NCBI RefSeq assembly: GCF_025994315.1
Contig: NZ_BAQE01000004.1
Strand: one strand, 5' to 3'
From: Swaminathania salitolerans
Lineage (GTDB): Bacteria > Pseudomonadota > Alphaproteobacteria > Acetobacterales > Acetobacteraceae
DNA: 64,000 nucleotides
Made by a program: the position numbers and the translations under genes. This document shows positions 17,804 through 25,335 of this stretch, piece by piece. Numbering within the stretch: position 1 is the first letter of the stretch; each line of letters begins with the position of its first letter. Below the pieces are notes generated by a model, which saw nothing but the letters and a program-made list of their open reading frames with translations, was not told where the DNA came from and did not search any database.

Positions 17804-18894
17804 CAGAATTCAGCCTCGCTGGAAGAGACGGACGAAAACCCGTCATTCAACAGAAAACGAAGAGGTGTCACACCCTGGGCCCGCGCGGATATCCGCGCGG
17901 ACACGGTATCGTTACCGGATGCTCCTGCACGCAGGGTCAGCCAGTCGTTCCAGAGGCCGTGCCGGTCGAGGGCGTCGAGCAGACCGGGCCCGGCTTCGAC
18001 CATCGCCCAGTTCACGCCATGCCCGGCGAGCAGGCTCGGCACCTCCTCCAGGGAGCGCGAAACGACGACCCGGTAGCCGTTCCCCTCGAGGGTCGATCGC
18101 CACGAGGACGGCAGGCGTCCCTTGCGGTCGCAAACGACGACCATACGGCGCGGCGGACCGTCGTGATCGGCAACGCGTCGCACGGTCAGCATCGGCGCAT
18201 CTGCGAGCACCGTTCCGATACCGGTGACGATCGCATCCGTCGCGCGGCGCAACCGGTGCGCGAGCAAGAGAGACGCTTCGCTGGTGAAGGTTTTCTGTCC
18301 CTGCGGAGGAATCATAGACCCCCGTCCGTCGAGCGCCTGCTTGACCGTGATCCAGGCGCGCCCGCGCGTAATCCGCTCGGCGAACGGCGCGAGCAGCGCC
18401 TTACAGGCCTGATGGATGTCCGAAAGCGCGCGGCAGGACTCCAGCATGACGACGGTTTTGCCGCCGGGCATCGTGGAGAGCCGCGCAGCGCCTCCGCCTG
18501 CCTCCGGATTCGGATCGCGTGCGCCGATCCAGACTTCCCCGACCGGGCTGGCGCGCAAGGCCTCGGAGCAGGGCGGGGTACGACCGGTATGGTTGCACGG
18601 CTCGAGCGTCACGAGGGCGGTGACCGCCTTGTGAAGAACGCCCAGCGCACGGGCGCGCTCCAGAGCGCGCGCCTCGGCATGATACGTACCTGCACGATGA
18701 TGGGCCTCGACGACCAGAATACGGTCCTGCGCATCGAGAAGGGCGCACCCGACTGCCGGATTGGGCGATGTCGCACCGAGATATTGCGCCGCCTCGCGCA
18801 AGGCAGCCTCGAAACCCGCCCGCAACGCGGGCAGACGGGCCTCGTCGATCGCTCCATCGGGGCGCGACTTGATGCAGGACGATCGTTCGGTCAC
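17803..18894 (-). CDS. ribD: Diaminohydroxyphosphoribosylaminopyrimidine deaminase / 5-amino-6-(5-phosphoribosylamino)uracil reductase
   Basis: A 363-residue bifunctional enzyme. The deaminase half carries the zinc motif YHAEARAL and LEPCNHTGRTPPCSEAL; the reductase half contains WITVKQALDGRGSM and the NADPH-binding segment around TDAIVTGIGTVLADAPMLTVR. GTG at 18894 is chosen as start: it gives the normal family length and lies just after the riboswitch, and there is no ATG before the conserved domain. First gene of the ribD-ribE-ribBA-ribH operon, controlled by the FMN riboswitch 90 bases upstream. Confidence 0.93.
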   Translation of the reverse strand: MTERSSCIKSRPDGAIDEARLPALRAGFEAALREAAQYLGATSPNPAVGCALLDAQDRILVVEAHHRAGTYHAEARALERARALGVLHKAVTALVTLEPCNHTGRTPPCSEALRASPVGEVWIGARDPNPEAGGGAARLSTMPGGKTVVMLESCRALSDIHQACKALLAPFAERITRGRAWITVKQALDGRGSMIPPQGQKTFTSEASLLLAHRLRRATDAIVTGIGTVLADAPMLTVRRVADHDGPPRRMVVVCDRKGRLPSSWRSTLEGNGYRVVVSRSLEEVPSLLAGHGVNWAMVEAGPGLLDALDRHGLWNDWLTLRAGASGNDTVSARISARAQGVTPLRFLLNDGFSSVSSSEAEF

Positions 18895-18983
18895 GTCTTT
18901 CAGGACCCCACCCCTTACTCGGGACGGTCTCCGGGCGCGAACACGCGGCCTCTCCGCGCGGTTCGACACCGCGTCGGCAAGGT

Positions 18984-19146
18984 CCGTCCTCTCTCATCCG
19001 GACTATAACCGTCGGCTCCGGAATTCGACCGGATCTGCTGACCCTGAGGCTGGTCGCCACAGGCGCTCGCGGGCTCATGAACGGAAGTCGCCTCCCATAT
19101 CACCTACCGCCGGTGGGGAGTTTCACCCCGCCCCGAGAACGTCATT
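18984..19146 (-). promoter_or_regulatory. FMN riboswitch (RFN element)
   Basis: On the minus strand the conserved RFN core is plain: TCTCGGGGCGGGGTGAAACT, CCCACCGGCGGTAGGTGAT, GAGCCCGCGAGCGCC, then GATCCGGTCGAATTCCGGAG, CCGACGGTTATAGTCCGGAT and GAGAGAGGACG closing stem P1. It binds FMN and lowers expression of the rib operon when FMN is ample. The 90-base segment to the ribD GTG can form GC-rich stems next to the start, so either termination or start blocking is possible; which one is not decided by the sequence. Confidence 0.96.
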
Positions 19147-19310
19147 TTCAAAACCGGCTGCGAGAGCCGGACATGCATATGATCCCCGGATTGTCTTTTT
19201 TGCAAGGCCCCCATCCGCAGGCATTCAGGCGGAGACGAAAGGGCGAGCGATCCGGGGTGGGCATTCCGGCCCGTGCATTCCGGCAAGGAACCCCTCCCGG
19301 CAACGAGACA

Positions 19311-19334
19311 GGGGCGGGATCGGAATCCCGCCCC
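19311..19334. terminator. Perfect 10-bp inverted repeat downstream of the entericidin gene
   Basis: GGGGCGGGAT (19311-19320) and ATCCCGCCCC (19325-19334) form a perfect stem with a CGGA tetraloop. A short T run follows only on the plus strand, yet the nearest gene ending here (entericidin) is on the minus strand about 100 bases away, so its role as terminator is likely but not certain. Confidence 0.5.
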
Positions 19335-19430
19335 TTTCCGGGGACGCTCGATACAGGACCGGTATACAGCCCTCCGGAAGGCCAGCGTCGTTCGGAGCTG
19401 GCTTCGTTCGGGGTTAGCGGCGTCCGGGGA

Positions 19431-19625
19431 TCAATGCGTTGCTGCGCCCGGCGCCGCATCATGGATCGCGCCCTGTGTCGCATTCGCGCCGTTGCTGACG
19501 TCATGCCCGATAGAGCTGACATCCCTGCCTGCACCATCGACCGTATTGCACGCGGTCAGTCCGAAAGCCGGCAAGGCAAGGAAGGCGGCCAGAGCGCCGA
19601 TGCGGAGGAAAGAAACGCGGTTCAT
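19431..19625 (-). CDS. Entericidin A/B family lipoprotein
   Basis: A 64-residue lipoprotein with a signal peptide ending in the lipobox LTAC (Cys26) and a mature part beginning CNTVDGAGRDVSSIGHDV, the pattern of entericidins (CNTVxGAGxDI). These are small envelope lipoproteins, in E. coli part of a toxin/antidote pair; in acetic acid bacteria they occur singly and are often stress-induced. AGGATATTTTCCC before the ATG gives a good ribosome site. Divergent from the photolyase gene, 186 bp away. Confidence 0.9.
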   Translation of the reverse strand: MNRVSFLRIGALAAFLALPAFGLTACNTVDGAGRDVSSIGHDVSNGANATQGAIHDAAPGAATH

Positions 19626-19811
19626 GGGAAAATATCCTGTTCTGGAACTGTGTTTTTCGTAAACGCTTCGACACGAACGCGGTTCGGAAAGTTACATTAA
19701 ACATTCCGATATATGACGATGCGTTCATATCCCCCGCCCGGGGATGAACCGCCGCGCCGGAAAGACGCTGACGCTGAACGCCGTTTTCCTCTCCGCCCGT
19801 TCCGGATTGCC

Positions 19812-21254
19812 ATGCCCGACACGCCCCCTGCCCTTCTGTGGTTTCGCGACGATCTGCGCCTCGGGGATCACCCCGCGCTCACCCGGGCGAGCGCGACCGG
19901 GCTGCCTCTTCTCTGCGTCTATGTGATCGACGAATCCGGAGCGACGCGGGCGCCGGGTGCAGCCCTCAAATGGTGGCTGCACGGCGCGCTGGCCGCGCTC
20001 CGCAAGGCGCTGGAAGAAAGAGGGGGAACGCTCCTCGTCCTGAATGGCGATCCTGAGACCCTCATCCCGGCACTGGCGGAACGAAGCGGGGCAGAACAGC
20101 TCTTCTGTCATTACCGCTACCAGGAGGAGGCGCGGCAGCAGGACGATAGAATTGCAGAGGCTCTCAGCGAGAGAAAATGCACGATGATCCGTAGCCACGG
20201 CACGCTGCTCCGCCCTCCGGAAAGCGTCGCGACGAAAAGCGGGACGCCCTACAGGGTGTTCGGCGCGTGGTGGAAAGCGTTCAGGGCATGCGGGGAACCG
20301 GCAAAGCCCTGCGGGATTCCGGATCGCCTCTCTTTCGCGCGGGTTCCATCCCTGGAAGGGGGTTTCCGTCCCGCCCGGGAGGAGGATCTCCTTCTTCCGC
20401 GCCATCCCGACTGGTCTGGCGGCCTGCAGGCGCAGTGGGAGCCGGGCGAGGAGGCCGCTCTGGAGGCGCTATCCGATTTCGTGACCCATGGTCTCACCAC
20501 CTATGAAAGCGGACGTAACGAGCTGGCCGCCGATGGCAGCGCGCGTCTTTCTCCCTATCTGAACCTGGGTGTTCTCTCCCCCCGGCAGGTCTGGCACCGC
20601 TGTCTGGGCAAGGGGCGCCCCGAAGACCGGGAATGCTTCCTGTCCGAACTCGGCTGGCGCGATTTTTCCTGGTACGTCCTGTTCCATCAGCCGCAATTGC
20701 CATACCGGAATCTCAAACCGGAATTCGACAGGCTGATCTGGCGCACGGATCCCGCGGCCCTGAATGCCTGGCAGAAAGGCAGGACGGGCATTCCCGTGGT
20801 GGATGCCGGAATGCGCCAGCTCTGGGAGACCGGCTGGATGCATAACAGGGCGCGCATGATCGTCGCCTCTTTTCTGGTCAAGCATCTGCTCATCGACTGG
20901 CGCGAGGGAGAGGCGTGGTTCCGCGATACGCTGGTCGATGCCGATGTGGCGTCGAACGCGGTCAACTGGCAATGGGTCGCAGGCACCGGGATCGAGGCCT
21001 CCCCGTTCTTCCGGATCTTCAATCCCGTGAGACAGGCCGCGACGTTCGATCCTCACGGAGATTACATCCGGCGCTGGGTCCCCGAGCTTTCGGATCTGCC
21101 CGACGAGGCGATCGCCGCGCCATGGGATGCTCCGGAAGCCACCCTGCGAAAAGCAGGGGTCACGCTCGGAGAGACCTATCCCGCGCCGATCGTGGATCTC
21201 GGCATCGGGCGCGATCGGGCCATGAAGGCCTATCGCGCCACGAGACGATCATGA
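19812..21254 (+). CDS. phrB: Deoxyribodipyrimidine photo-lyase (CPD photolyase)
   Basis: A 480-residue class I photolyase. The N-terminal antenna domain opens LLWFRDDLRLGDHPALTRA; the FAD domain contains LSPYLNLGVLSPRQV, ELGWRDFSWYVLF, GIPVVDAGMRQLWETGWMHNRARMIVASFLVKHLLIDW and VNWQWVAGTGIEASPFFRIFNP. All landmarks of light-driven cyclobutane dimer repair are present. ATG 19812 fits the family start; an upstream in-frame ATG at 19713 would add 33 residues with no similarity and lacks a ribosome site. The stop codon lies in the first unit of a tandem repeat. Confidence 0.95.
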   Translation: MPDTPPALLWFRDDLRLGDHPALTRASATGLPLLCVYVIDESGATRAPGAALKWWLHGALAALRKALEERGGTLLVLNGDPETLIPALAERSGAEQLFCHYRYQEEARQQDDRIAEALSERKCTMIRSHGTLLRPPESVATKSGTPYRVFGAWWKAFRACGEPAKPCGIPDRLSFARVPSLEGGFRPAREEDLLLPRHPDWSGGLQAQWEPGEEAALEALSDFVTHGLTTYESGRNELAADGSARLSPYLNLGVLSPRQVWHRCLGKGRPEDRECFLSELGWRDFSWYVLFHQPQLPYRNLKPEFDRLIWRTDPAALNAWQKGRTGIPVVDAGMRQLWETGWMHNRARMIVASFLVKHLLIDWREGEAWFRDTLVDADVASNAVNWQWVAGTGIEASPFFRIFNPVRQAATFDPHGDYIRRWVPELSDLPDEAIAAPWDAPEATLRKAGVTLGETYPAPIVDLGIGRDRAMKAYRATRRS

Positions 21255-21362
21255 CCGTAAGGGCATGACCGTAAGGGCATGACCGTAAGGGCATGACCGG
21301 TAGGGCATGACCGGCAGGGCATGACCGGCAGGGCATGACCGGCAGGGCATGACCGGCAGGGC
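21251..21362. repeat. Eight-copy 14-bp tandem repeat between convergent genes
   Basis: Eight head-to-tail 14-bp units: three ATGACCGTAAGGGC, one ATGACCGGTAGGGC and four ATGACCGGCAGGGC. The array starts one base before the TGA of phrB, so that stop codon is part of unit 1, and it ends two bases before the last codon of the next minus-strand gene, filling the whole space between them. The change from one unit variant to the other along the array is what stepwise duplication leaves. Confidence 0.97.
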
Positions 21363-21364
21363 GA

Positions 21365-21967
21365 TCATGCCCGGGCGACGGAAAGCACGATCGATTCGTC
21401 TTCGCGCGTGACGAGGGTGAGAGACTCTTCCGTTCCGGGCGCCAAGGAGGCGAGCGCCTCGAGCGCGGGCGTGTTCCTGCTCAGGGAAAACGCATAGGGG
21501 CCGATCTGCCCTCCATGCCCGCGCACGAAACGCAAAGCCTCCAGCGTTTCGCCAGACATGGCGCGTATCGTCCCTATCTCCGGCTGGCCGAGGATCGCAT
21601 AGGCATGCATCATCGGCTCGGAAAGCACGAAGAAGTGCTCCCAGTCCTGGGGTGGAACGACCCGGAAATCGATCCCCTCATTCTCGACGCTCCGCAGATA
21701 GCGACCGGAGCCATCCTGAGCCTCGAGCGTGACGAGACCGGACGGCAGTTTCCGGGCCTGCAGCGCCGGGAACGGACGCGGCAGGGACACGACCTTGCGG
21801 AGCGCCACGGGGAACCGGTCGAGCGTCACGTCATCGGCAAAGAAGAACAATCCGGGATATCGCCCGGGAGGCGGCACGACCGGAACAAGGCAGTCGCGCA
21901 GCACGTCATGATCGAGAACATGCCCGAAATAATCGAGAAGCCAGTAACGCGAGGCCGAGAAATACAT
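21365..21967 (-). CDS. Uncharacterised protein co-transcribed with mutY
   Basis: A 200-residue protein that I do not recognise. It starts MYFSASRYWLLDYFGHVLD, has no signal peptide or membrane segment, and contains YPGLFFFADDVTLDRFP, FVLSEPMMHAYAILGQ and a C-terminal half rich in short charged strands (ESLTLVTREDESIVLSV). It starts 18 bp after mutY on the same strand with AGAGAG before the ATG, so it is likely in the same operon. No function is claimed; a link to DNA repair or oxidative stress is only suggested by the neighbours. Confidence 0.7.
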   Translation of the reverse strand: MYFSASRYWLLDYFGHVLDHDVLRDCLVPVVPPPGRYPGLFFFADDVTLDRFPVALRKVVSLPRPFPALQARKLPSGLVTLEAQDGSGRYLRSVENEGIDFRVVPPQDWEHFFVLSEPMMHAYAILGQPEIGTIRAMSGETLEALRFVRGHGGQIGPYAFSLSRNTPALEALASLAPGTEESLTLVTREDESIVLSVARA

Positions 21968-21985
21968 GGACGGATTACTCTCTGT

Positions 21986-23047
21986 TCAGCCGGAAATGCC
22001 GTTCGGCCCGAGCATCAGGCATTTGCGCATGACGCTCGGGAAAGCCTGACGGGTCAGCGTTTCCTCGGGACAGGCGAAGCCTGCCTGATTGTGCAGGGAC
22101 TCGAAACGCCCGATACGCGCTTCAAGAACGGTCAGTTGCAATGAAAAATGGGTGAAGACGTGACGGATCCTGCCTATTTCCTGCCAATCCGCCTCGATCG
22201 GAGCCGCAGCATCGACCGTCGAAGCCTCCGGAGGCGCGTCGAGCCACGCCGTGCCCGGCAGCTCCGTCATCCCGCCCAGAAGACCGCTCTCGGGCCGACG
22301 CCGGGCCCAGACGGCATTGCGGTCGTCGCGCAGAAGAAACACGGTTCCGTATCGCTCGGGCTTCGGCTTTTTCACCGCCCGGACGGGAAACCGCTCCGGT
22401 GTCCCTGTCTTGTGGGCGAGGCAGGGATCCTGCCAGGGACAGACGAGACAACCCGGACGACGCGGCGTACAGATACCGGCGCCGAGGTCGAAAAGCGCCT
22501 GGGTGAACTCCGACGGCGCATTGCGGGCAGTGCTTTCCGTGTTGAGCGTCGCCGCCCGCGCATCGAGCGTTCTGCGCACGCCCGGCAGAGGCGCATCCAG
22601 GGCGAAAAGACGCGCCACGATCCGCTCGACATTGCCATCGACCGGAACGACCGGCACGGAAAAAGCGATCGATGCGATGGCGCGGGCCGTGTAGGCGCCG
22701 ATTCCCGGCAGAGCCTGCAATCCGGCGACCGTTTCGGGAAAAGACCCAAGAGACGCGATCTGGCGCGCGCAGGCATGGAGGTTGCGCGCGCGGCTGTAAT
22801 AGCCGAGTCCTGCCCAGAGCGAGAGAACGTCGTCGAGCGGCGCTTCCGCGAGATGGCGCACCGTGGGATAGATCTTCAGAAACCGCTCGTAATAGGGCAC
22901 AACGGCTGCGACGGTGGTTTGCTGCAGCATGATCTCGCTGAGCCATACGGCATAGGGATCCGTCGGCGCACCGGGCAGGGAACGCCAGGGCAGCACGCGT
23001 CTGTGTCGGGCATACCATGCGAGCAGGTCGGAAGCAGAAGGAGTCAC
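21986..23047 (-). CDS. mutY: A/G-specific adenine glycosylase
   Basis: A 353-residue HhH-GPD glycosylase. It has LPWRSLPGAPTDPYAVWLSEIMLQQTT with the catalytic Glu, LPGIGAYTARAIASIAF (helix-hairpin-helix), VPVDGNVERI with the catalytic Asp, and the 4Fe-4S cluster Cys-x6-Cys-x2-Cys-x5-Cys (CTPRRPGCLVCPWQDPC). A C-terminal Nudix-like domain recognises 8-oxoG. It removes A opposite 8-oxoG. GTG at 23047 is chosen since no ATG lies in frame before the domain and it gives the normal length; the frame is open much further upstream without similarity. Confidence 0.93.
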   Translation of the reverse strand: MTPSASDLLAWYARHRRVLPWRSLPGAPTDPYAVWLSEIMLQQTTVAAVVPYYERFLKIYPTVRHLAEAPLDDVLSLWAGLGYYSRARNLHACARQIASLGSFPETVAGLQALPGIGAYTARAIASIAFSVPVVPVDGNVERIVARLFALDAPLPGVRRTLDARAATLNTESTARNAPSEFTQALFDLGAGICTPRRPGCLVCPWQDPCLAHKTGTPERFPVRAVKKPKPERYGTVFLLRDDRNAVWARRRPESGLLGGMTELPGTAWLDAPPEASTVDAAAPIEADWQEIGRIRHVFTHFSLQLTVLEARIGRFESLHNQAGFACPEETLTRQAFPSVMRKCLMLGPNGISG

Positions 23048-23272
23048 AGAGGCGATATGAAGGCTGTTCCTCCATCGGACAAGAGACAAGGGCGCAGTCG
23101 TCGCGACACGGCCGGATCCGGAGCGACCGGAACCGGGGTGGAAAAACACGACGCGAGCGGGTCCGGGTTCAGCGAACGCAGCGCAAGGACAAGCGGGGCG
23201 AAAGGAAGAAGCAGGACGCAGCCCCGCACGAACGCAGCGGAGACGGAGGGCCGCAACAGCGACAGGCGGCTC

Positions 23273-23731
23273 ATGCAGACACGCGCGCTCGGTGCGATTC
23301 TTCCGGGCGTGACCAGACCGGCCTTTGCGAAACGCCCCGCTTCTGCGGTCAGACTCATTCTGGACTGGGCGGAAATCGTGGGGCCGGCACTCGCGGCGCA
23401 GACAGAACCGCGTCGCGTCTCCGGCGGCACACTGACCATCGCGTGCACGGGGCCGGTTGCCCTCGAGCTTCAGCATCTGGCCCCGCAACTGCTCGAGCGA
23501 ATCAACACCCATTGCGGATCCCTGCGCACAGGGCGCGATCTGCGCTTCGATGATGGCACAGCTCTGGTCAGGCGCCTGCGGATCGTGCAGGACCCGGCGC
23601 TTCTGCGCCCCGCCACGCCTGCGAGCCGTCCGGCGCCGCCGGAAGTACCTGTGCCCGATCTCGGGCAGGGAGAGTTGCATGACGTTCTCGCGCGGCTCGG
23701 AGGACACATCAGGAGACGAAGACGGGGATAA
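23273..23731 (+). CDS. DUF721 / DciA-like protein
   Basis: With ATG 23273 the protein has 152 residues and begins MQTRALGAILPGVTRPAF, followed by LILDWAEIVGPALAAQTEPRRVSGGTLTIACTGPVALELQHLAPQLLERIN, the KH-like DUF721 domain found in DciA helicase loaders and in the alphaproteobacterial gene next to mutY. A C-terminal Pro-rich and Arg-rich tail follows. An in-frame ATG at 23057 would add 72 low-complexity basic residues and is thought less likely. Divergent from mutY, a common arrangement in this class; the dsbA-like gene that often follows is missing. Confidence 0.8.
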   Translation: MQTRALGAILPGVTRPAFAKRPASAVRLILDWAEIVGPALAAQTEPRRVSGGTLTIACTGPVALELQHLAPQLLERINTHCGSLRTGRDLRFDDGTALVRRLRIVQDPALLRPATPASRPAPPEVPVPDLGQGELHDVLARLGGHIRRRRRG

Positions 23732-24082
23732 TGCGAGCAGGATGGATGCGAAGAGAGGGGGCGCTCCTCCGAAAGACGAGGCGCCTCCCCATCCGTCGAG
23801 TCATCTCACCCGCGCCCATCACGAAAGACGTTACAGGGGGAATTTTCCCGGGCGATCCGCGTTTTCACGCAGGTCCGGGCCTTTTTCGCGCCCCTGTGCG
23901 ATACGATATCGGAAGCGATACGGTCTTCTGCCCGGAAGACGAAGGTTTCAGGCTGCTTCTTGTGCGAACCGGAGGATATCCCGCCAATGCCCGCGACAGG
24001 TCATGCCCCGATAACGGATTCGTTGCGGACCGGACGACCCCGCGCGCCGGAACCTCCCGCAGCGACAGGGCCGCTCCAGACA
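23732..24082. other. 351-bp intergenic stretch, no gene seen
   Basis: Frames are open here by base composition, but none has family similarity. A small stem GTCTTC-N6-GAAGAC occurs near 23921-23938. It probably holds the promoter for the Trp/Gly-rich protein that follows. Confidence 0.5.
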
Positions 24083-24886
24083 ATGACACAGACGGTGCCG
24101 CAGACGGTTCGACGCACCAACGGCCTGCGGGGAAGACGCGTCGCATGGGGCATCTGCGCCGTGCTGTTCGCTTCCTTCGCCCTGACCCCGTCTCCCGCTT
24201 CCGCCCAGCGCGGCAGATATCATGCCGCTGGTCCGGGCGGCCGCGGACCGTACGGTCCCGGTATCGGGCGTTTCGGCCGCCCTTTTCCGACCGGCAGGGG
24301 GATCGAAAGGGGACGCCCCGGTTTCCGGGGCGGATACGGTTATCGTCCCTGGGGCCATGAATGGCGCCGGGGACCGGGATGGGGATGGAACAGACCCTTC
24401 GGACCCGGTTTCGGCTGGTCTCGTGCCGGATGGGTCGGGGGGTGGCCCGGGGGTTGGGCAGGCCGACCATGGGGCCCTCCGGGCTGGGGCCCGGGAGGTT
24501 GGGCTCCGGGAGGTTGGGGCCCACGAGGATGGGGGTGGAGCGGCTGGGGTTGGGGCGTTCCCGGCTGGGGGCTGGCCACGGGCGCCTTTGCGAGCGGAGC
24601 CGTTATAGGCACGGCAATTGGCGGCGCGGCGATCGGCGCAACCATCGCCACACCCTACCCGGTGCCGTCTTACGCCGTTCCGGCGCCCTATCCGGCCTAT
24701 TCCTCCTATCCGCCCTATCCCGCGGCCCCGCCTTTCAGCGTGCCCGGTGGCGTGCCCGCCTATGCGGCTCCTGCGCCTTACGGTAGCGGATCCTATGGTA
24801 GCGGAAATGTCTATGCATGCGGGGGGTATCCCGGCTGCGAGGCCGGAGACGTGTCGCCTCCGGATCCCGATCCCGGCGGATACTGA
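24083..24886 (+). CDS. Secreted Trp/Gly/Pro-rich protein with a glycine-zipper segment
   Basis: A 267-residue exported protein. A signal peptide (RGRRVAWGICAVLFASFALTPSPASA-QRG) is followed by an Arg/Gly-rich part, then about 60 residues of Gly-Trp-Gly-Pro repeats (for example GGWAGRPWGPPGWGPGGW). Next comes a glycine-zipper-like hydrophobic stretch (GAFASGAVIGTAIGGAAIGATIA, written in part) and a Tyr/Pro-rich tail (PAPYPAYSSYPPYP). Glycine zippers insert into membranes, so an envelope-associated structural role is possible. No known family could be named. The first repeat unit of the following tandem array contains its stop codon. Confidence 0.72.
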   Translation: MTQTVPQTVRRTNGLRGRRVAWGICAVLFASFALTPSPASAQRGRYHAAGPGGRGPYGPGIGRFGRPFPTGRGIERGRPGFRGGYGYRPWGHEWRRGPGWGWNRPFGPGFGWSRAGWVGGWPGGWAGRPWGPPGWGPGGWAPGGWGPRGWGWSGWGWGVPGWGLATGAFASGAVIGTAIGGAAIGATIATPYPVPSYAVPAPYPAYSSYPPYPAAPPFSVPGGVPAYAAPAPYGSGSYGSGNVYACGGYPGCEAGDVSPPDPDPGGY

Positions 24887-24932
24887 TGGGCCGATACTCA
24901 CGGACGGATACTGACGGGGGGATATCGATGGA
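24877..24932. repeat. Four-copy degenerate 14-bp tandem repeat covering a stop codon
   Basis: Units CGGATACTGATGGG, CCGATACTCACGGA, CGGATACTGACGGG and GGGATATCGATGGA run head to tail. The TGA of the secreted Trp/Gly-rich protein (24884-24886) is inside the first unit. Confidence 0.85.
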
Positions 24933-24937
24933 CGGTT

Positions 24938-24963
24938 GGGGGAGGATCTCCCTCCCCCGTTTC
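24938..24963 (+). terminator. Rho-independent terminator
   Basis: GGGGGAGG (24938-24945) pairs with CCTCCCCC (24951-24958) over a five-base loop, followed by GTTTCCC. It sits between two convergent genes and may serve both. Confidence 0.65.
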
Positions 24964-25006
24964 CCGTTGACTGCCTGCGACGCGCTTGCTGCATGCAGGA
25001 CCGGAC

Positions 25007-25177
25007 TCAGCTTTTACGACCGCGGCCGAAAATGAAGCTGAGGACGAACAGGACGAGAAACACGAAGAACAGGATTTTTCCTATCGAGGCGAAATCCGCA
25101 GAAATACCGCCGAAACCGAGCAAGCCGGCGAGAAGGGCGAGAATCAGGAACACGATCGTCCAGCGCAGGAGATCCAT
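25007..25177 (-). CDS. DUF1328 small membrane protein (YtjA family)
   Basis: A 56-residue protein read on the minus strand: MDLLRWTIVFLILALLAG, then LLGFGGISADFASIGKILFF and VFLVLFVLSFIFGRGRKS. Two hydrophobic helices flank a short polar turn, and the wording LLxWAxxFLVIALIAGxLGFGGIA...AKILFFIFLVLFLVSLI is the DUF1328 family pattern. GGAG lies 11 bases before the ATG. Function is unknown; relatives are stress-linked inner-membrane proteins. It is divergent from nadE and convergent with the Trp/Gly-rich protein gene. Confidence 0.92.
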   Translation of the reverse strand: MDLLRWTIVFLILALLAGLLGFGGISADFASIGKILFFVFLVLFVLSFIFGRGRKS

Positions 25178-25335
25178 CGGCGACTACTCCGGTTGGGATC
25201 ATGACAGAATCGTCATGACCGGGAATGATGGCTGAACGGACAAGGACCGCAGGAGTTTGATCCTGTTACCAAAAGCTTGTCTTTTGTTCCTGAAAGACGT
25301 TTCTGTGCGGGACGCTGTCGCGGGGGGATACGATC

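Noticed and set aside
21251..21362. CRISPR array
   Set aside because: The units are contiguous with no spacers, and no cas gene is near.
23732..24360. 209-codon plus-strand frame after the DUF721 gene
   Set aside because: Arg/Pro-rich without domains; its second half is a shadow of the Trp/Gly-rich protein gene. It is not the dsbA-like gene often found here.
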